This document shows positions 20,846 to 29,393 of a DNA stretch of 30,311 bases, piece by piece. Source of the DNA: a virus. The DNA lies in the IMG/VR virus record IMGVR_UViG_3300006793_000158, positions 1 to 30,311 of that record. One strand, written 5' to 3'. The position numbers were made by a program, and so were the translations under genes. Numbering within the stretch: position 1 is the first letter of the stretch; every line of letters starts with the position of its first letter. A model generated the notes under the pieces. That model did not search any database. It was given only the letters and a program-made list of their open reading frames with translations, and was not told where the DNA came from.

Positions 20846-21523
20846 TTATGCAGTGTATATTTCTCTAACACTAATTGCCCCATCAAATGTTGCTGAACCA
20901 CTTCCACCACCTTCAACACTCATTTTAAAAACTTTTGAAGATGTAGCTGGATTATTAACTGTTTGATTAAATATAATCCTGTTTTGCCCAGCAGATAATT
21001 GCCCAGCAGTTCTTGTTTCTGTTTCTATAACAGAACCATCAAAATAAAACTTAAATGTTCCTGTTAAACTTGAATGTCCAGCTCTTATAACTATTATTGC
21101 ACTGGCAACATAATACCTTCCACTGCCACCAGCAGTTATACTAAGTGTAGTGCCAAAATCTTTTTCTCCACTGTCACTACTCATGTCATAAGTTTGAGCA
21201 GTGTTGACTTCAACAATTTGTCCTACTGTTAAAACATCTGATGATAGTGCTAACCTAGTGGCAGAACCACCATACGCCCTGTAATACAAGCCATCAGATT
21301 TTGTATATAAAGTTGTATGACCTGATGCTGGTGCTGAAGGGTCTGACCCTTGATGGTCATAAGTTATTGTATCAACATTATCCAAAGCACTTGCCCCATC
21401 TCCAGCACTTCCTGAATGTGTATGTAATGATACTGCACTAAAATTATCCCTAATGTGCGTATTCATTATTGAATGTGTTACTAATTCTCCACTTGTCCAA
21501 TCTCTTGGTGTTGTCCATGCCAT
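20846..21523 (-). CDS. Tail fibre/appendage-like protein with HTHSG module, 225 aa
   Basis: Residues ~1-90 are a paralogue of the next upstream gene product: MAWT start, then NTHIRDNFSAVSLHTHSGSA, DHQGSDPSAP, and SDGLYYRAYGGSA. The HTH (His-Thr-His) motif resembles metal-binding His triplets in phage fibre tips. Residues ~95-225 are a separate beta-rich domain (GRYYVASAIIVIRAGHSSLT, KFYFDGSVIETET, FDGAISVREIYTA), probably a jelly roll that recognises the host. It is the last gene of the tail module before the structured RNA. Receptor binding is inferred. Confidence 0.85.
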   Translation of the reverse strand: MAWTTPRDWTSGELVTHSIMNTHIRDNFSAVSLHTHSGSAGDGASALDNVDTITYDHQGSDPSAPASGHTTLYTKSDGLYYRAYGGSATRLALSSDVLTVGQIVEVNTAQTYDMSSDSGEKDFGTTLSITAGGSGRYYVASAIIVIRAGHSSLTGTFKFYFDGSVIETETRTAGQLSAGQNRIIFNQTVNNPATSSKVFKMSVEGGGSGSATFDGAISVREIYTA

Positions 21524-21534
21524 AATTTACTCCT

Positions 21535-21819
21535 TTAAGCAGTTTGAACCTGGTCTGCTGAACCACCAGCTTGTCTAATAAACAACCCACCTGATTTAAA
21601 ATATACAATGCAATGATTTGAAGATGGTGCAGATGGGTCACTTCCTTGATGGTCATGTGTAATTGTATCTACATCACTTAAATTTGAAGAACCATCACCA
21701 CTAGCACCACTGTGTGTATGCAAACTAATTGCATCAAAATTTGCTTTAATGTAAGTATCACACCATGCTTCAGTAATTTGTGTTCCTACATCTACATAAG
21801 GTACATCTGTCCATGCCAT
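21535..21819 (-). CDS. Short tail appendage protein with HTHSG module, 94 aa
   Basis: This is the N-terminal module alone (MAWTDVPY, then ISLHTHSGASGDG, HDHQGSDPSAPSS, SGGLFIRQAGGSA), without the C-terminal beta domain of the following paralogue. It starts 2 bases after the hub-like gene stop. The pair suggests a duplication in which one copy keeps only the attachment module, perhaps to make a mixed or spacer complex. Truncation of a longer protein is also possible, but the frame ends cleanly with a stop and the next gene has its own SD. Confidence 0.85.
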   Translation of the reverse strand: MAWTDVPYVDVGTQITEAWCDTYIKANFDAISLHTHSGASGDGSSNLSDVDTITHDHQGSDPSAPSSNHCIVYFKSGGLFIRQAGGSADQVQTA

Positions 21820-21821
21820 AA

Positions 21822-23399
21822 TTAATATCCTATATATGTTTCTGATTCTAATAAACTAACACCCATTACCCAAAACTTTCCAATAGAAGATACTGGAGAT
21901 AACGCATATACTACAGTATGTATTTTATTATTATTTACAAAATGACTTTCATTTTCAATAAAAAAATCTTTATCTGCTGAAAGCAATCCTGTTTTAGTAT
22001 GAGCATCTAAAGTTATTCTATGTGATATGTCTAAAGCCATAACATTGTCTAGCGTTGTATCATTTCTGTTTGCTGGAATAGTAACATTTAGTATTTGCAA
22101 TGGGTCTTTAAATCTTACAAGATTATATTGACAATATTGAAATCCTTCTTCGCTATTGGGTACAAAAGGTGCATCTGAATCATGCACCCTTTTACCAAAT
22201 GCAGTTTCACTTGTAGAATCACTTGCAGTAATTTGAGTATCATCAAGTGATGAAGTTACTGTTGCTCTTGCCTGTAGTTTAGTTATATAAACTGTACTTG
22301 CATTGCCATTAGTTAAAGTAATATCCATAAAATTAGCAGTTTTTACATTTGCTATAGTTAAATCACTTGTTGCATTACTTCCTGAACCATCAGCAGAAGT
22401 GTTTGCCAGTACATCTGTTGTAGTTGCAGTGCTTGTCCAAGTATCAATACTATCAGCACTTGTGTATAAAGTTTGTGTTGTATCACTTGTTAATTGTGGA
22501 AAAAACGCCCTGTATATTCTTGTTTGTCCTGGTGGGATAGATGGTGAATCTGACCCTGTTTCTGCATGAATCCACACTACATCAGCACCTGATTCTGTTT
22601 GATAGTTTTTAATATTAACAGTAACTTCATTGTATATATTTCTAATGGAATCTTCTTGTTCTATTAAAGTAAAACTGAAATTGCTTGTACTAGTAGCATC
22701 AGATAAAGTAGCCTGACTTGTAGTAGCAGTTGTATCTACTTGTCTTGCCTGACGTTTTTCAAACTTTATTTTTCCATCTTTTGTTTCAGATACAAAACCA
22801 TTTTCACTGTTTTCAACCATTCTTAATGCTTTAATTGTTTCTGTATCTGCTGGTATTGTAAATCTTTTTATTGTTGTATTACCTGTATCTAAATCCCTAT
22901 CACTTGCCCCCCAACCTGAAGCATCTAAAATATCACCTATTGCAGTGCCAGTGTTTCTATTTGTTTGTGGTGCAACCTTTACTGTTTTTTGATTAAGAAA
23001 GCCAAGTGAACCAATTGCTTCTAATACTGCAAAGTCATTTCCTTGTAAACTAGGAAATGGAACAATAGATTTTACAAATCCTGTCCATTGTGTTTGATTA
23101 AATTTGAATGGAAACGTATAAGCAAAGCTACCAGCACCCATTTGCAAACTTACCTTCCTACCTGGTACAAGATTACCAAACAAAGCACCATCACTTTTAA
23201 ACGGACTAAATATGCCAGTTGTATTTCTTAATATTGCCTTTAATGTTCCACTAACAGAATTACCTGTAAGATTGTTCCCAAAGTCACGCCCCCTGTCCCA
23301 ATTTAATTGTTGGACATAAGAACTTATGTTTTCATTAGAATCTGCATAATCTCCATCATTATTCCAATCTACATATAATTGATAATTTGTTGTTGCCAT
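21822..23399 (-). CDS. Minor tail/hub-like protein, 525 aa
   Basis: The N-terminal 130 residues (QLYVDWNNDGDYADSNENIS, then LNWDRGRDFGNNLTGNSVSG and LRNTTGIFSPF) match the pattern of phage minor tail proteins that build the tail-tip hub. There a WxRGR stretch precedes a Gly/Asn-rich strand and a 'NxxGxFsP' turn. The Asp-rich VDWNNDGDYAD resembles a calcium loop in GEVED-type domains. Middle and C-terminal parts are strand-rich. The ATG shares one base with the previous stop. It comes late in the tail order, after the fibre-type genes, which is unusual for a hub. Hub identity is tentative. Confidence 0.85.
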   Translation of the reverse strand: MATTNYQLYVDWNNDGDYADSNENISSYVQQLNWDRGRDFGNNLTGNSVSGTLKAILRNTTGIFSPFKSDGALFGNLVPGRKVSLQMGAGSFAYTFPFKFNQTQWTGFVKSIVPFPSLQGNDFAVLEAIGSLGFLNQKTVKVAPQTNRNTGTAIGDILDASGWGASDRDLDTGNTTIKRFTIPADTETIKALRMVENSENGFVSETKDGKIKFEKRQARQVDTTATTSQATLSDATSTSNFSFTLIEQEDSIRNIYNEVTVNIKNYQTESGADVVWIHAETGSDSPSIPPGQTRIYRAFFPQLTSDTTQTLYTSADSIDTWTSTATTTDVLANTSADGSGSNATSDLTIANVKTANFMDITLTNGNASTVYITKLQARATVTSSLDDTQITASDSTSETAFGKRVHDSDAPFVPNSEEGFQYCQYNLVRFKDPLQILNVTIPANRNDTTLDNVMALDISHRITLDAHTKTGLLSADKDFFIENESHFVNNNKIHTVVYALSPVSSIGKFWVMGVSLLESETYIGY

Positions 23400-23599
23400 T
23401 ATTTCTTACTTTCCTTCATAGAATTTGCAGTTGGTCCTGGATTAATTTGTTTTAATTGATTAATTTCTTTTACTAAATTTTCATTTGATTCAGATAAAAC
23501 GCAAAACATTAACTTATGCCACGCTAGGTCATCATATTCTCTTAATTTTTGTAATGTTGTATCTGTAATATTCACTTTGTATTGTAAATTTTCTTGCAT
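23399..23599 (-). CDS. Unknown small protein in tail module, 66 aa
   Basis: ATG 23599 has the AAAGGGGACAA leader. The product is mixed helical (TTLQKLREYDDLAWHKLMFC, NENLVKEINQLKQI) with one Cys and a Lys-rich end. Its stop overlaps the hub-like gene start by one base, suggesting coupled production, so it may be a chaperone or small component for the 525-aa protein. Role inferred from coupling only. Confidence 0.7.
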   Translation of the reverse strand: MQENLQYKVNITDTTLQKLREYDDLAWHKLMFCVLSESNENLVKEINQLKQINPGPTANSMKESKK

Positions 23600-23621
23600 A
23601 ATTGTCCCCTTTATTTATTAA

Positions 23622-23984
23622 TTATGTACTGGTGTATTTATCTTGTATAGCCTTCCATTCTTTATAGACATCAGAATTTTTAGCATCATCACCAAAATGA
23701 CCATCACCAACTTCAGTCATGAAATTATTTAAAAAATTATAATAATTATTCATTTTATTATTAGACATTATTGCATCTTCTCTCATTTGTAAATAATCTG
23801 CACTACTTCCACCACTTGCAAAAGTTTCATCATAGCTTTGTTGTGCAGTCATATTAGTTGCTTGTCTAGTTATTTCTGCTTCATATTCAGAATCAGTTAA
23901 TTTGATTCTTTCACCATTAATATTCTTGTACAATTCTGCATTTGCATTTTTTAATGTAGTTTTATTTTCTTCTAATGTAGCCAT
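23622..23984 (-). CDS. Unknown helical protein in tail module, 120 aa
   Basis: The acidic, helical product begins MATLEENKTTLKNANAELYK and contains no Cys and no hydrophobic core typical of membrane proteins. Its second half has a probable coiled coil (MREDAIMSNNKMNNYYNFLN). It lies between a repeat-domain appendage protein and a small coupled protein and has SD AAGGAG. It could be a tail-fibre chaperone or connector. No family is recognised. Confidence 0.75.
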   Translation of the reverse strand: MATLEENKTTLKNANAELYKNINGERIKLTDSEYEAEITRQATNMTAQQSYDETFASGGSSADYLQMREDAIMSNNKMNNYYNFLNNFMTEVGDGHFGDDAKNSDVYKEWKAIQDKYTST

Positions 23985-23993
23985 AATTACTCC

Positions 23994-24554
23994 TTATTTT
24001 TTAATTCCATAAACACAGATTTCACCCCCAGCCAAGTTACCTGAACTTGCATATAAAGTAAATCCGTCCATTTGAGTAGCGTCATCAAGTACAGATATAA
24101 ATTCGTGTGCATAATGATTGCTACTATCAGATATAGTAAAAGCATCATGAAAGGAATATTTAACATTTGCACTTCTAGGAAATAAATACATAACTGCATT
24201 TAATGATTCCCTTGTTGCACTAGTACCAAAAGAATAATCTGTTATAACATTGTAGTTAGTAGTAGTTGCATTACCATATTGTGCAGTGTTGTCACTATTC
24301 ATACTAATTGACCTTTGATTTCTATAATGCGTACCAGTAACATCACTGCCACCACTTCTGTATTTGTAATAAATTTGAATGCCACTAGCACTACTTACTG
24401 TCATATTAAATAAAGTTACCCAATATTCGTCAAACTTGTCATCAAACACTCCATCAAATGTAATAGATGACACTGCTGAAGGAATTGTGTCCTTTCTTAA
24501 TAAGACTGGATTGCCTTTATTTTCAACTCCAATATAACTACTTTTGTTTGCCAT
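23994..24554 (-). CDS. Tail appendage protein, single copy of a YIG...YG repeat domain, 186 aa
   Basis: The start is ATG 24554 (MANKSSYIGVEN), overlapping the previous gene by 17 bases with AAGGA upstream; a longer frame to 24674 duplicates coding space of the neighbour. The protein is one copy of a ~175-residue domain: SYIG, ITFDGVFDDKFDEYWVTL, a variable middle, and SSGNLAGGEICVYGIKK. The same domain occurs twice in the gene before it. The pattern suggests a beta-sandwich exposed on the virion. Function inferred from location among tail genes. Confidence 0.85.
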   Translation of the reverse strand: MANKSSYIGVENKGNPVLLRKDTIPSAVSSITFDGVFDDKFDEYWVTLFNMTVSSASGIQIYYKYRSGGSDVTGTHYRNQRSISMNSDNTAQYGNATTTNYNVITDYSFGTSATRESLNAVMYLFPRSANVKYSFHDAFTISDSSNHYAHEFISVLDDATQMDGFTLYASSGNLAGGEICVYGIKK

Positions 24555-25674
24555 ATATCCTTGCCTTTCCCATTTCAAAATTTCCAGCAGACCAGTAGAA
24601 CCTAATGCCATTGAAAGCTGATGTACTTGCATAACTTGTGGCTGATTTCCAACTCCTGGTTCTTGAATCATCATCAGATGACATTTGCCCTATTCCCCTT
24701 TGTATTAACCATTTATCAATAGTTGTACTCATAGGTGTGCAATAAAAAGTACCTGTTGCACTTTCTCTGCCGTCTGTTCCTGTATTGTTTGATAATATTG
24801 CTATGTTTTGGTTTTCAACTAATCCTTGACCACTTTCGCCCAAACTATCTTCATACCAATACATTGTTTGATATGTACTTTCTTGTGGTGTTGAATCATC
24901 AAGCCATAAAAACAAAAGATTCTTTTTATCTGTTGCTGGTCTAAAATCTTCTATTGTAATTTTGTACATATCGTATTTGCTACTAAAACAATTTTGAAAT
25001 TCCATATTAGAATCTCCATCACTAGCAGTAGATTCAGCAGTTAACACCCAACCTTGTCCATCAGTTGTAGCAGAATCGCCAATATAATTAGACTCAACAA
25101 AATTACTTTGCCTGTCAGATTGATTAATAGATTTAATTCCATTTAATTGTTTACTTAATCCATATATTTTAAAAGTACCACCATTGATATTCCCACTAGA
25201 CATCTCAAAACCTATGCCATCACATAAAGTTGCAGTTGATAAACTAAAATTAGATTCTGAAAACTGATGCGTTCCGTCTGCTAACTCTATTCCAGCTTCA
25301 AATTTAACAACTTTTTCATTTGCAGTATATGGAACTATCCAAGCACGAATAAAAGAACCTTCACCTGTATCATTACCAACACCTGTATGCACATCATCTG
25401 ATGTACCATTGTGTGCAGAACTACCACCTGTTGTGTCAGTAAATGCCCACCATTTGCCCCTTTTTGTACTACCACTTATTGCTGACCCACTTGCTCTTAA
25501 TGAAAATTCTAAAGCAACATCATCACTTACTGCATCACAATCCAGGATTTCTATAAAATAATGGTCATAATTACTGCTAAAAACTCCATCAAAATTTATT
25601 GCTGAATCATTACTTGCAGTAGTTTTTGCAATTAAAACCATACCTTCTCTAGTATCAGTTCCTATATATTCCAT
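24538..25674 (-). CDS. Tail appendage protein with two YIG...YG repeat domains, 378 aa
   Basis: Two homologous halves are seen. Half 1 (residues ~2-175) reads EYIGTDTREG, INFDGVFSSNYDHYFIEIL and SSGNINGGTFKIYGLSK. Half 2 (~193-378) reads NYIGDSATTDG, MEFQNCFSSKYDMYKITIED and SAGNFEMGKARIYGKQK. The start 25674 follows the previous stop by 4 bases. Conserved ends and variable middles suggest diversification of a surface-exposed domain after duplication, expected for receptor-interacting appendages. Confidence 0.85.
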   Translation of the reverse strand: MEYIGTDTREGMVLIAKTTASNDSAINFDGVFSSNYDHYFIEILDCDAVSDDVALEFSLRASGSAISGSTKRGKWWAFTDTTGGSSAHNGTSDDVHTGVGNDTGEGSFIRAWIVPYTANEKVVKFEAGIELADGTHQFSESNFSLSTATLCDGIGFEMSSGNINGGTFKIYGLSKQLNGIKSINQSDRQSNFVESNYIGDSATTDGQGWVLTAESTASDGDSNMEFQNCFSSKYDMYKITIEDFRPATDKKNLLFLWLDDSTPQESTYQTMYWYEDSLGESGQGLVENQNIAILSNNTGTDGRESATGTFYCTPMSTTIDKWLIQRGIGQMSSDDDSRTRSWKSATSYASTSAFNGIRFYWSAGNFEMGKARIYGKQK

Positions 25675-25678
25675 AGTA

Positions 25679-26038
25679 TTATGTTCTTTCCAAGATAGAT
25701 AAAGTTACACTGACTTTGTCTGCAACACTGCAAGACACTTGTAATACATCTGTTACTTCTACTACTTGTCCTTTCAACACATTTATAGATGTGCCTACTG
25801 GAATATTAACATCATTTAACAAAAATGAAGTGTCATTTGTTTCATCATTTGTTCCACCTCTACTTCCTGTGTCACTAACTAATTTTACATCTACTGTTAC
25901 ATCAGCAGTATGTATATTAGCTATAACTAAAGCCATTACTATTCCTGTTACTCCACTTCCAGCAGTATACAAATCTTCAGGGGTGTCGCCACTGGCTGAC
26001 ATTCCATCAAATGTAATTACCTTAAATGTATTTGCCAT
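25679..26038 (-). CDS. Small beta-rich virion protein, 119 aa
   Basis: The product is strand-rich (NTFKVITFDGMSA, GVTGIVMALVIANIHTADVTVDVKLV-like alternation, LNDVNIPVGTSINVL, SVADKVSVTLSILER), with no Cys pairs or membrane spans. Such proteins often decorate the tail tip or fibre in marine siphophages. It lies between the fibre-like protein and the repeat-domain appendage gene. The composition supports a small beta-sandwich; function is not recognised. Confidence 0.8.
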   Translation of the reverse strand: MANTFKVITFDGMSASGDTPEDLYTAGSGVTGIVMALVIANIHTADVTVDVKLVSDTGSRGGTNDETNDTSFLLNDVNIPVGTSINVLKGQVVEVTDVLQVSCSVADKVSVTLSILERT

Positions 26039-26064
26039 TTTATTCCTTCCTTCTTAATTAATTA

Positions 26065-26772
26065 TTATGTTAATGCTATTATTAATGCAACAACATCATC
26101 TTCACTTATTCCACTACTTGCAGTTGCCCATTTAACGCCTGTTGTTTCGCCACTGTCAGCAGTTAATACCTGATTATTACTACCTATTGCTAACATTTGT
26201 GGATTACCTGAACCATCACCAATTAATATATGACCTTTAGTAGTCATATCAACAGATGTTATTGCTGATGTGCCATTACCAATTAAAACACCATTTGCAG
26301 TTAGTGTTGATGCACCTGTACCACCATGTGCTACTGCCAAATCTCCACCAAGTGTTATGCTACCAGCAAAAGCTACTGTACTACTACTAGCAGTTGCATT
26401 AGGAGTTACTGTCATGTGTGTTGCATAAGCACCACCTATAAAGCTATCTAGTGTCATTGTGCCACCATCTGCCACACTCCAACGCCATTTGTCTGCACTA
26501 TCTTCCCCAGCATCAGCAAACCAATATTGGTTCATTGCAGAACCACTAGCACCTTGAATTGTTATATCTTGTACCCATTCAGGTATGTTACTGCCACCCA
26601 TTTGTAAAAATGTATTGTCAGCACCCTTTCCTAACCTGGAAAGTTGTGTACTGGAACTTGCGTAAACAATATCACCTGTAGCTTGAGAATCAAATACATG
26701 AAGTCCTACGCCTTCAAATTCTGATTGTGTCAGTTCAGTTCCTACTGAACCATGTTTTAATTCATTTGCCAT
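26065..26772 (-). CDS. Tail fibre-like protein, 235 aa
   Basis: Residues ~40-210 show the Gly/Ala/Ser/Thr-rich repeats seen in phage fibres (SVADGGTMTLDSFIGGAYAT, LAVAHGGTGASTLTANGVLI, TKGHILIGDGSGNPQMLAIG, NNQVLTADSGETTGVKWATA). The GGTGASTLT word is common in fibre and collagen-like phage proteins. The start shares a base with the tape measure stop. It is probably a trimeric fibre subunit. A short C-terminal helix (ISEDDVVALIIALT) may assist assembly. Receptor and tip position are unknown. Confidence 0.85.
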   Translation of the reverse strand: MANELKHGSVGTELTQSEFEGVGLHVFDSQATGDIVYASSSTQLSRLGKGADNTFLQMGGSNIPEWVQDITIQGASGSAMNQYWFADAGEDSADKWRWSVADGGTMTLDSFIGGAYATHMTVTPNATASSSTVAFAGSITLGGDLAVAHGGTGASTLTANGVLIGNGTSAITSVDMTTKGHILIGDGSGNPQMLAIGSNNQVLTADSGETTGVKWATASSGISEDDVVALIIALT

Positions 26773-28265
26773 TATTCACTCCCTTGCATTTTTGCATCTT
26801 TTAAACCAGCATTTATTTGTGCTATGTTTGTTAAAACTACGTTTGATGAACCTTGATTTGTTGGAAAATTAAAAGCATTAAAACCACCAGCATTAAAAGG
26901 ATTTTTACTACTGTCTAGCCATTGTTTTGCTTTAGCTGGGTCACCACCTACTGATGGCAATCCCAATACTCCTTTAAATAATTCACTTTGACCTTGTGTA
27001 CCCATCATGCTTGGAAATTCATCATAAATACTGCCACCACCACCAGCATCAGGTGATTGAAAGCCACCAATTGCCATATGATAATCAATCCATGATTCTG
27101 TTGCAGATTGTACTGCACTTGCTTGTTCTAACATTTTTTGTGATTGTTCTTCTGTTGCTTCTATTAAAAATTGTCCTATGTAATGAACATTATCAATAGC
27201 ACCTTCATTTGTTCTTAATGCTTCATTCAAAGTCTTTAAGGCTTCTATTTCTTTATCTGTTAAAACTACAGTATGTTCTTTAAATTCATTCATCTTGCCT
27301 GTCATGTTTTTAAATCTTTGCGTTTCATCTATTAAAGGAACTAGTGCATCTGCCTGTGTGCCAAATATCTTTGCCAACTTAATTGCTTCAGCTTCAATTC
27401 TCATCATTTTAAATTTTTCTGTTAATTTATCCATACCTTTATTCACTAACTGAGTTGGCATAAGTTGGAAAGCTAATATTCCAAAATCTGTAATCATTTT
27501 TTTCATAGGACTTTCAGCATCTTCTACTGCATCAATATAATCATTCATTGCAGTTACAGTAGTTATTAAAGCTGGGACAAGGTGACTTGCTAATTCTCTT
27601 TTCAAGTTGTCCATTTGCCCTTCTAATATTGTTATATCATCTGCTAAATCTTCAGCCATTTGTGATTCTTCATCTGTCCAATTTGACATTGCATCAGCTT
27701 CTTTTAGCAAATCTCTAAAACCTTCTGCACCATTTTCTAAAGCTGGTAATAATGAGTTACCAAACTTACCACCAAGCAAATCAGTTGCAATTGCTTGTTG
27801 TTGTAATTCACTACTTACTTCAGCAATTCCACCAGCAACACGCATAAATAATTCTTCAGGTTTTAATCCTTCAAAATCATTAACGCTTATACCAAGTTGT
27901 TGAAAGGTGTCTATAAATTCAACATTGCCTTTCCTTGCATCATCAACACGCATGACCAAAGTACGCATACCTTTTTCAAAACCTTGTATAGTTGTACCTG
28001 ACAAATCAAGTGCAATCCTTAAAGAATCTAGTGCTTCAACTGATATCTTGGTTCTTGATGCCATTTTTCCAAGCATATCCCCAATTTCAATAAAATCTTT
28101 AACTGAAGCAATTGCAAAACCAGTAAATGCAGTACTAACTGCTAGTATGCCAACTTTCATTTTTGAAAAAACACTGCCCATGCTTTGCCCAAAGCCTTGC
28201 ATTTGTTGACTTGCTTGTTTTGTATTCGCTTTTAATAATACGCTTAATTCACTTATATTAGCCAT
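26772..28265 (-). CDS. Tail tape measure protein (short, 497 aa)
   Basis: The N-terminus has the usual phage tape measure start: a charged amphipathic helix (SELSVLLKANTKQASQQM), then a hydrophobic stretch (VGILAVSTAFTGFAIASVKD), long helices with DDARKGNVEFIDTFQQLG, IEALKTLNEALRTNEGAI, and a disordered Gly-rich C-terminus (AGGFNAFNFPTNQ). It sets tail length; at about 0.15 nm per residue this one predicts a tail of roughly 75 nm. It overlaps the chaperone frame by 8 bases, as expected for genes read after the frameshift product. Confidence 0.92.
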   Translation of the reverse strand: MANISELSVLLKANTKQASQQMQGFGQSMGSVFSKMKVGILAVSTAFTGFAIASVKDFIEIGDMLGKMASRTKISVEALDSLRIALDLSGTTIQGFEKGMRTLVMRVDDARKGNVEFIDTFQQLGISVNDFEGLKPEELFMRVAGGIAEVSSELQQQAIATDLLGGKFGNSLLPALENGAEGFRDLLKEADAMSNWTDEESQMAEDLADDITILEGQMDNLKRELASHLVPALITTVTAMNDYIDAVEDAESPMKKMITDFGILAFQLMPTQLVNKGMDKLTEKFKMMRIEAEAIKLAKIFGTQADALVPLIDETQRFKNMTGKMNEFKEHTVVLTDKEIEALKTLNEALRTNEGAIDNVHYIGQFLIEATEEQSQKMLEQASAVQSATESWIDYHMAIGGFQSPDAGGGGSIYDEFPSMMGTQGQSELFKGVLGLPSVGGDPAKAKQWLDSSKNPFNAGGFNAFNFPTNQGSSNVVLTNIAQINAGLKDAKMQGSE

Positions 28266-28919
28266 TAAAAAATTCTTCCCTTAATTTATTCCACATCTTG
28301 ACCTGTTCAGGTGACATTTTACTTGCATCTGAATTGAATGTTCTTTTTGAACTTTCAGCCAATCTGTATTCTAATATTTGTTTTACCAAATTCCAATCCT
28401 GTTTTAATGCCACATCAGGTGTGCAATTAAAAGATTCACAAACTATTGACACAAGTCCCTGTTCAGGCATTCCTACTGACCCTGTTGAGTCAAAGATATA
28501 TCTTGCAAGGGACTTTATACGTTTTTTTCTTCACCTTTTGTTTCACCTGACGTTGCAGTTATTAACCAAAGTATTTCTTCATTATACAAATCCTTAAAGA
28601 CTTCAGGATTTTTATAAGGTTTAGCTTTAGGCTCTCCATCAATGCTTGTCCAATTCCAATCAACTACCCTGTTTGCTAAAGACTCACAAATTGTGTCCAT
28701 TGCAACAGATAGCTTTCCTTCATCAACAGAACTTCTGAATGTACCCAATGCCAAACTTTCTTTTATTGTTACTACAGGGAGAACCATCACCCATTCATTT
28801 TCATGAAGTTTCACTGGTTCTCCCTGTTCTACAATTTCTTCTCCTTCAATTACTTGCCCTATATGAATAATGCAATCTGAAGAATCTACTTCTTTTGGTT
28901 TTATTTTAAAGTTTTTCAA
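28258..28919 (-). CDS. Tail assembly chaperone frameshift fusion (GT-type), 220 aa via -1 shift
   Basis: The upstream frame (28919-28515) ends at TAA. The slippery heptamer A AAA AAC (28527-28521) is in the correct zero-frame phase just before it. Shifting -1 reads on through 17 codons (RIKSLARYIF...) into the frame that begins MPEQGLVSIV at 28470, giving a 133+87 residue fusion. An 8-bp stem (28515-28508 with 28460-28453) starts 5 bases after the heptamer. This matches lambda G/GT logic: the fusion binds the tape measure during tail assembly and is not in the virion. The heptamer is canonical. Confidence 0.85.
28515..28919 (-). CDS. Tail assembly chaperone, unshifted product (G-type), 134 aa
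   Basis: This 134-aa acidic product begins at TTG 28919 behind AAAGGGGGACAAC, a strong SD. It lies between the tail tube genes and the tape measure gene, the standard location of G-type chaperones. Strand-rich N-terminal half (HIGQVIEGEEIVEQGEPVKL) and helical C-terminal half. It is the major unshifted form of the pair. Two Cys residues are present but without metal-binding spacing. Confidence 0.85.
   Translation of the reverse strand: MKNFKIKPKEVDSSDCIIHIGQVIEGEEIVEQGEPVKLHENEWVMVLPVVTIKESLALGTFRSSVDEGKLSVAMDTICESLANRVVDWNWTSIDGEPKAKPYKNPEVFKDLYNEEILWLITATSGETKGEEKNV
28521..28527 (-). promoter_or_regulatory. Programmed -1 ribosomal frameshift site A AAA AAC
   Basis: The heptamer lies in frame as GAA AAA AAC before GTA TAA. 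Five bases later AAGTCCCT pairs with AGGGACTT 47 bases on, and the loop holds TGAC/GTCA. This is the heptamer plus spacer plus stem layout of efficient -1 sites. Confidence 0.85.
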
Positions 28920-28943
28920 AGTTGTCCCCCTTTAATTAATTGT

Positions 28944-29351
28944 TTAACTTACTGCCCTAGTTAATGCACCACTTACTTGGAAATCAGCACTATAAGTAGT
29001 AGCACCACCTACATCAGAAGTTATTGAATAACTACTGACAAAAGCAGAACCACTATATACTGGTGCGTTAGTTCCAGCAGAAGCACCTGTTGTTTCAAAA
29101 CTTGCAGTTGCACTTCCACTTCCTATCCTGGTAAATATAGTTGCATCACCTTGTGAAGCAGATGGGTCAAAAAACCCACTTACAGAATAATTTGAAGTTG
29201 GAAGTCCTTCAACAAAAGTACTAGCTGAATCCCCAAATGCAGTAACGTCTACAATGTTGACGTCTGTTGTCTGCGTTATAGATGATAATTCATCTTCAAT
29301 AGCCACGCTATTAAATGAAAAATCAGCAGTCTTTCCTGATTGTCTTGCCAT
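28944..29351 (-). CDS. Tail tube-like protein, short paralogue, 135 aa
   Basis: It starts MARQSGKTADFSFNS and has the same landmarks as its larger neighbour: DVTAFGDSASTFVEGLP and FFDPSASQGDA. Mostly strands, no Cys. This is the fold and size of small phage tail tube (major tail) proteins. SD AAGGAG is present. It lies between the larger tail tube-like gene and the chaperone pair. Which of the two forms the tube is unknown; this compact one is the better candidate for the main subunit. Confidence 0.88.
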   Translation of the reverse strand: MARQSGKTADFSFNSVAIEDELSSITQTTDVNIVDVTAFGDSASTFVEGLPTSNYSVSGFFDPSASQGDATIFTRIGSGSATASFETTGASAGTNAPVYSGSAFVSSYSITSDVGGATTYSADFQVSGALTRAVS

Positions 29352-29393
29352 TTTTTACTCCTTATTTTGTTAATAAAATTTTTAATAAACTAT

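Noticed and set aside
28258-28470. Separate 70-codon gene starting at 28470
   Set aside because: The frame is open upstream to a canonical slippery site, there is no clear SD, and the context is the tail chaperone pair; it is the 3' part of a frameshift fusion.
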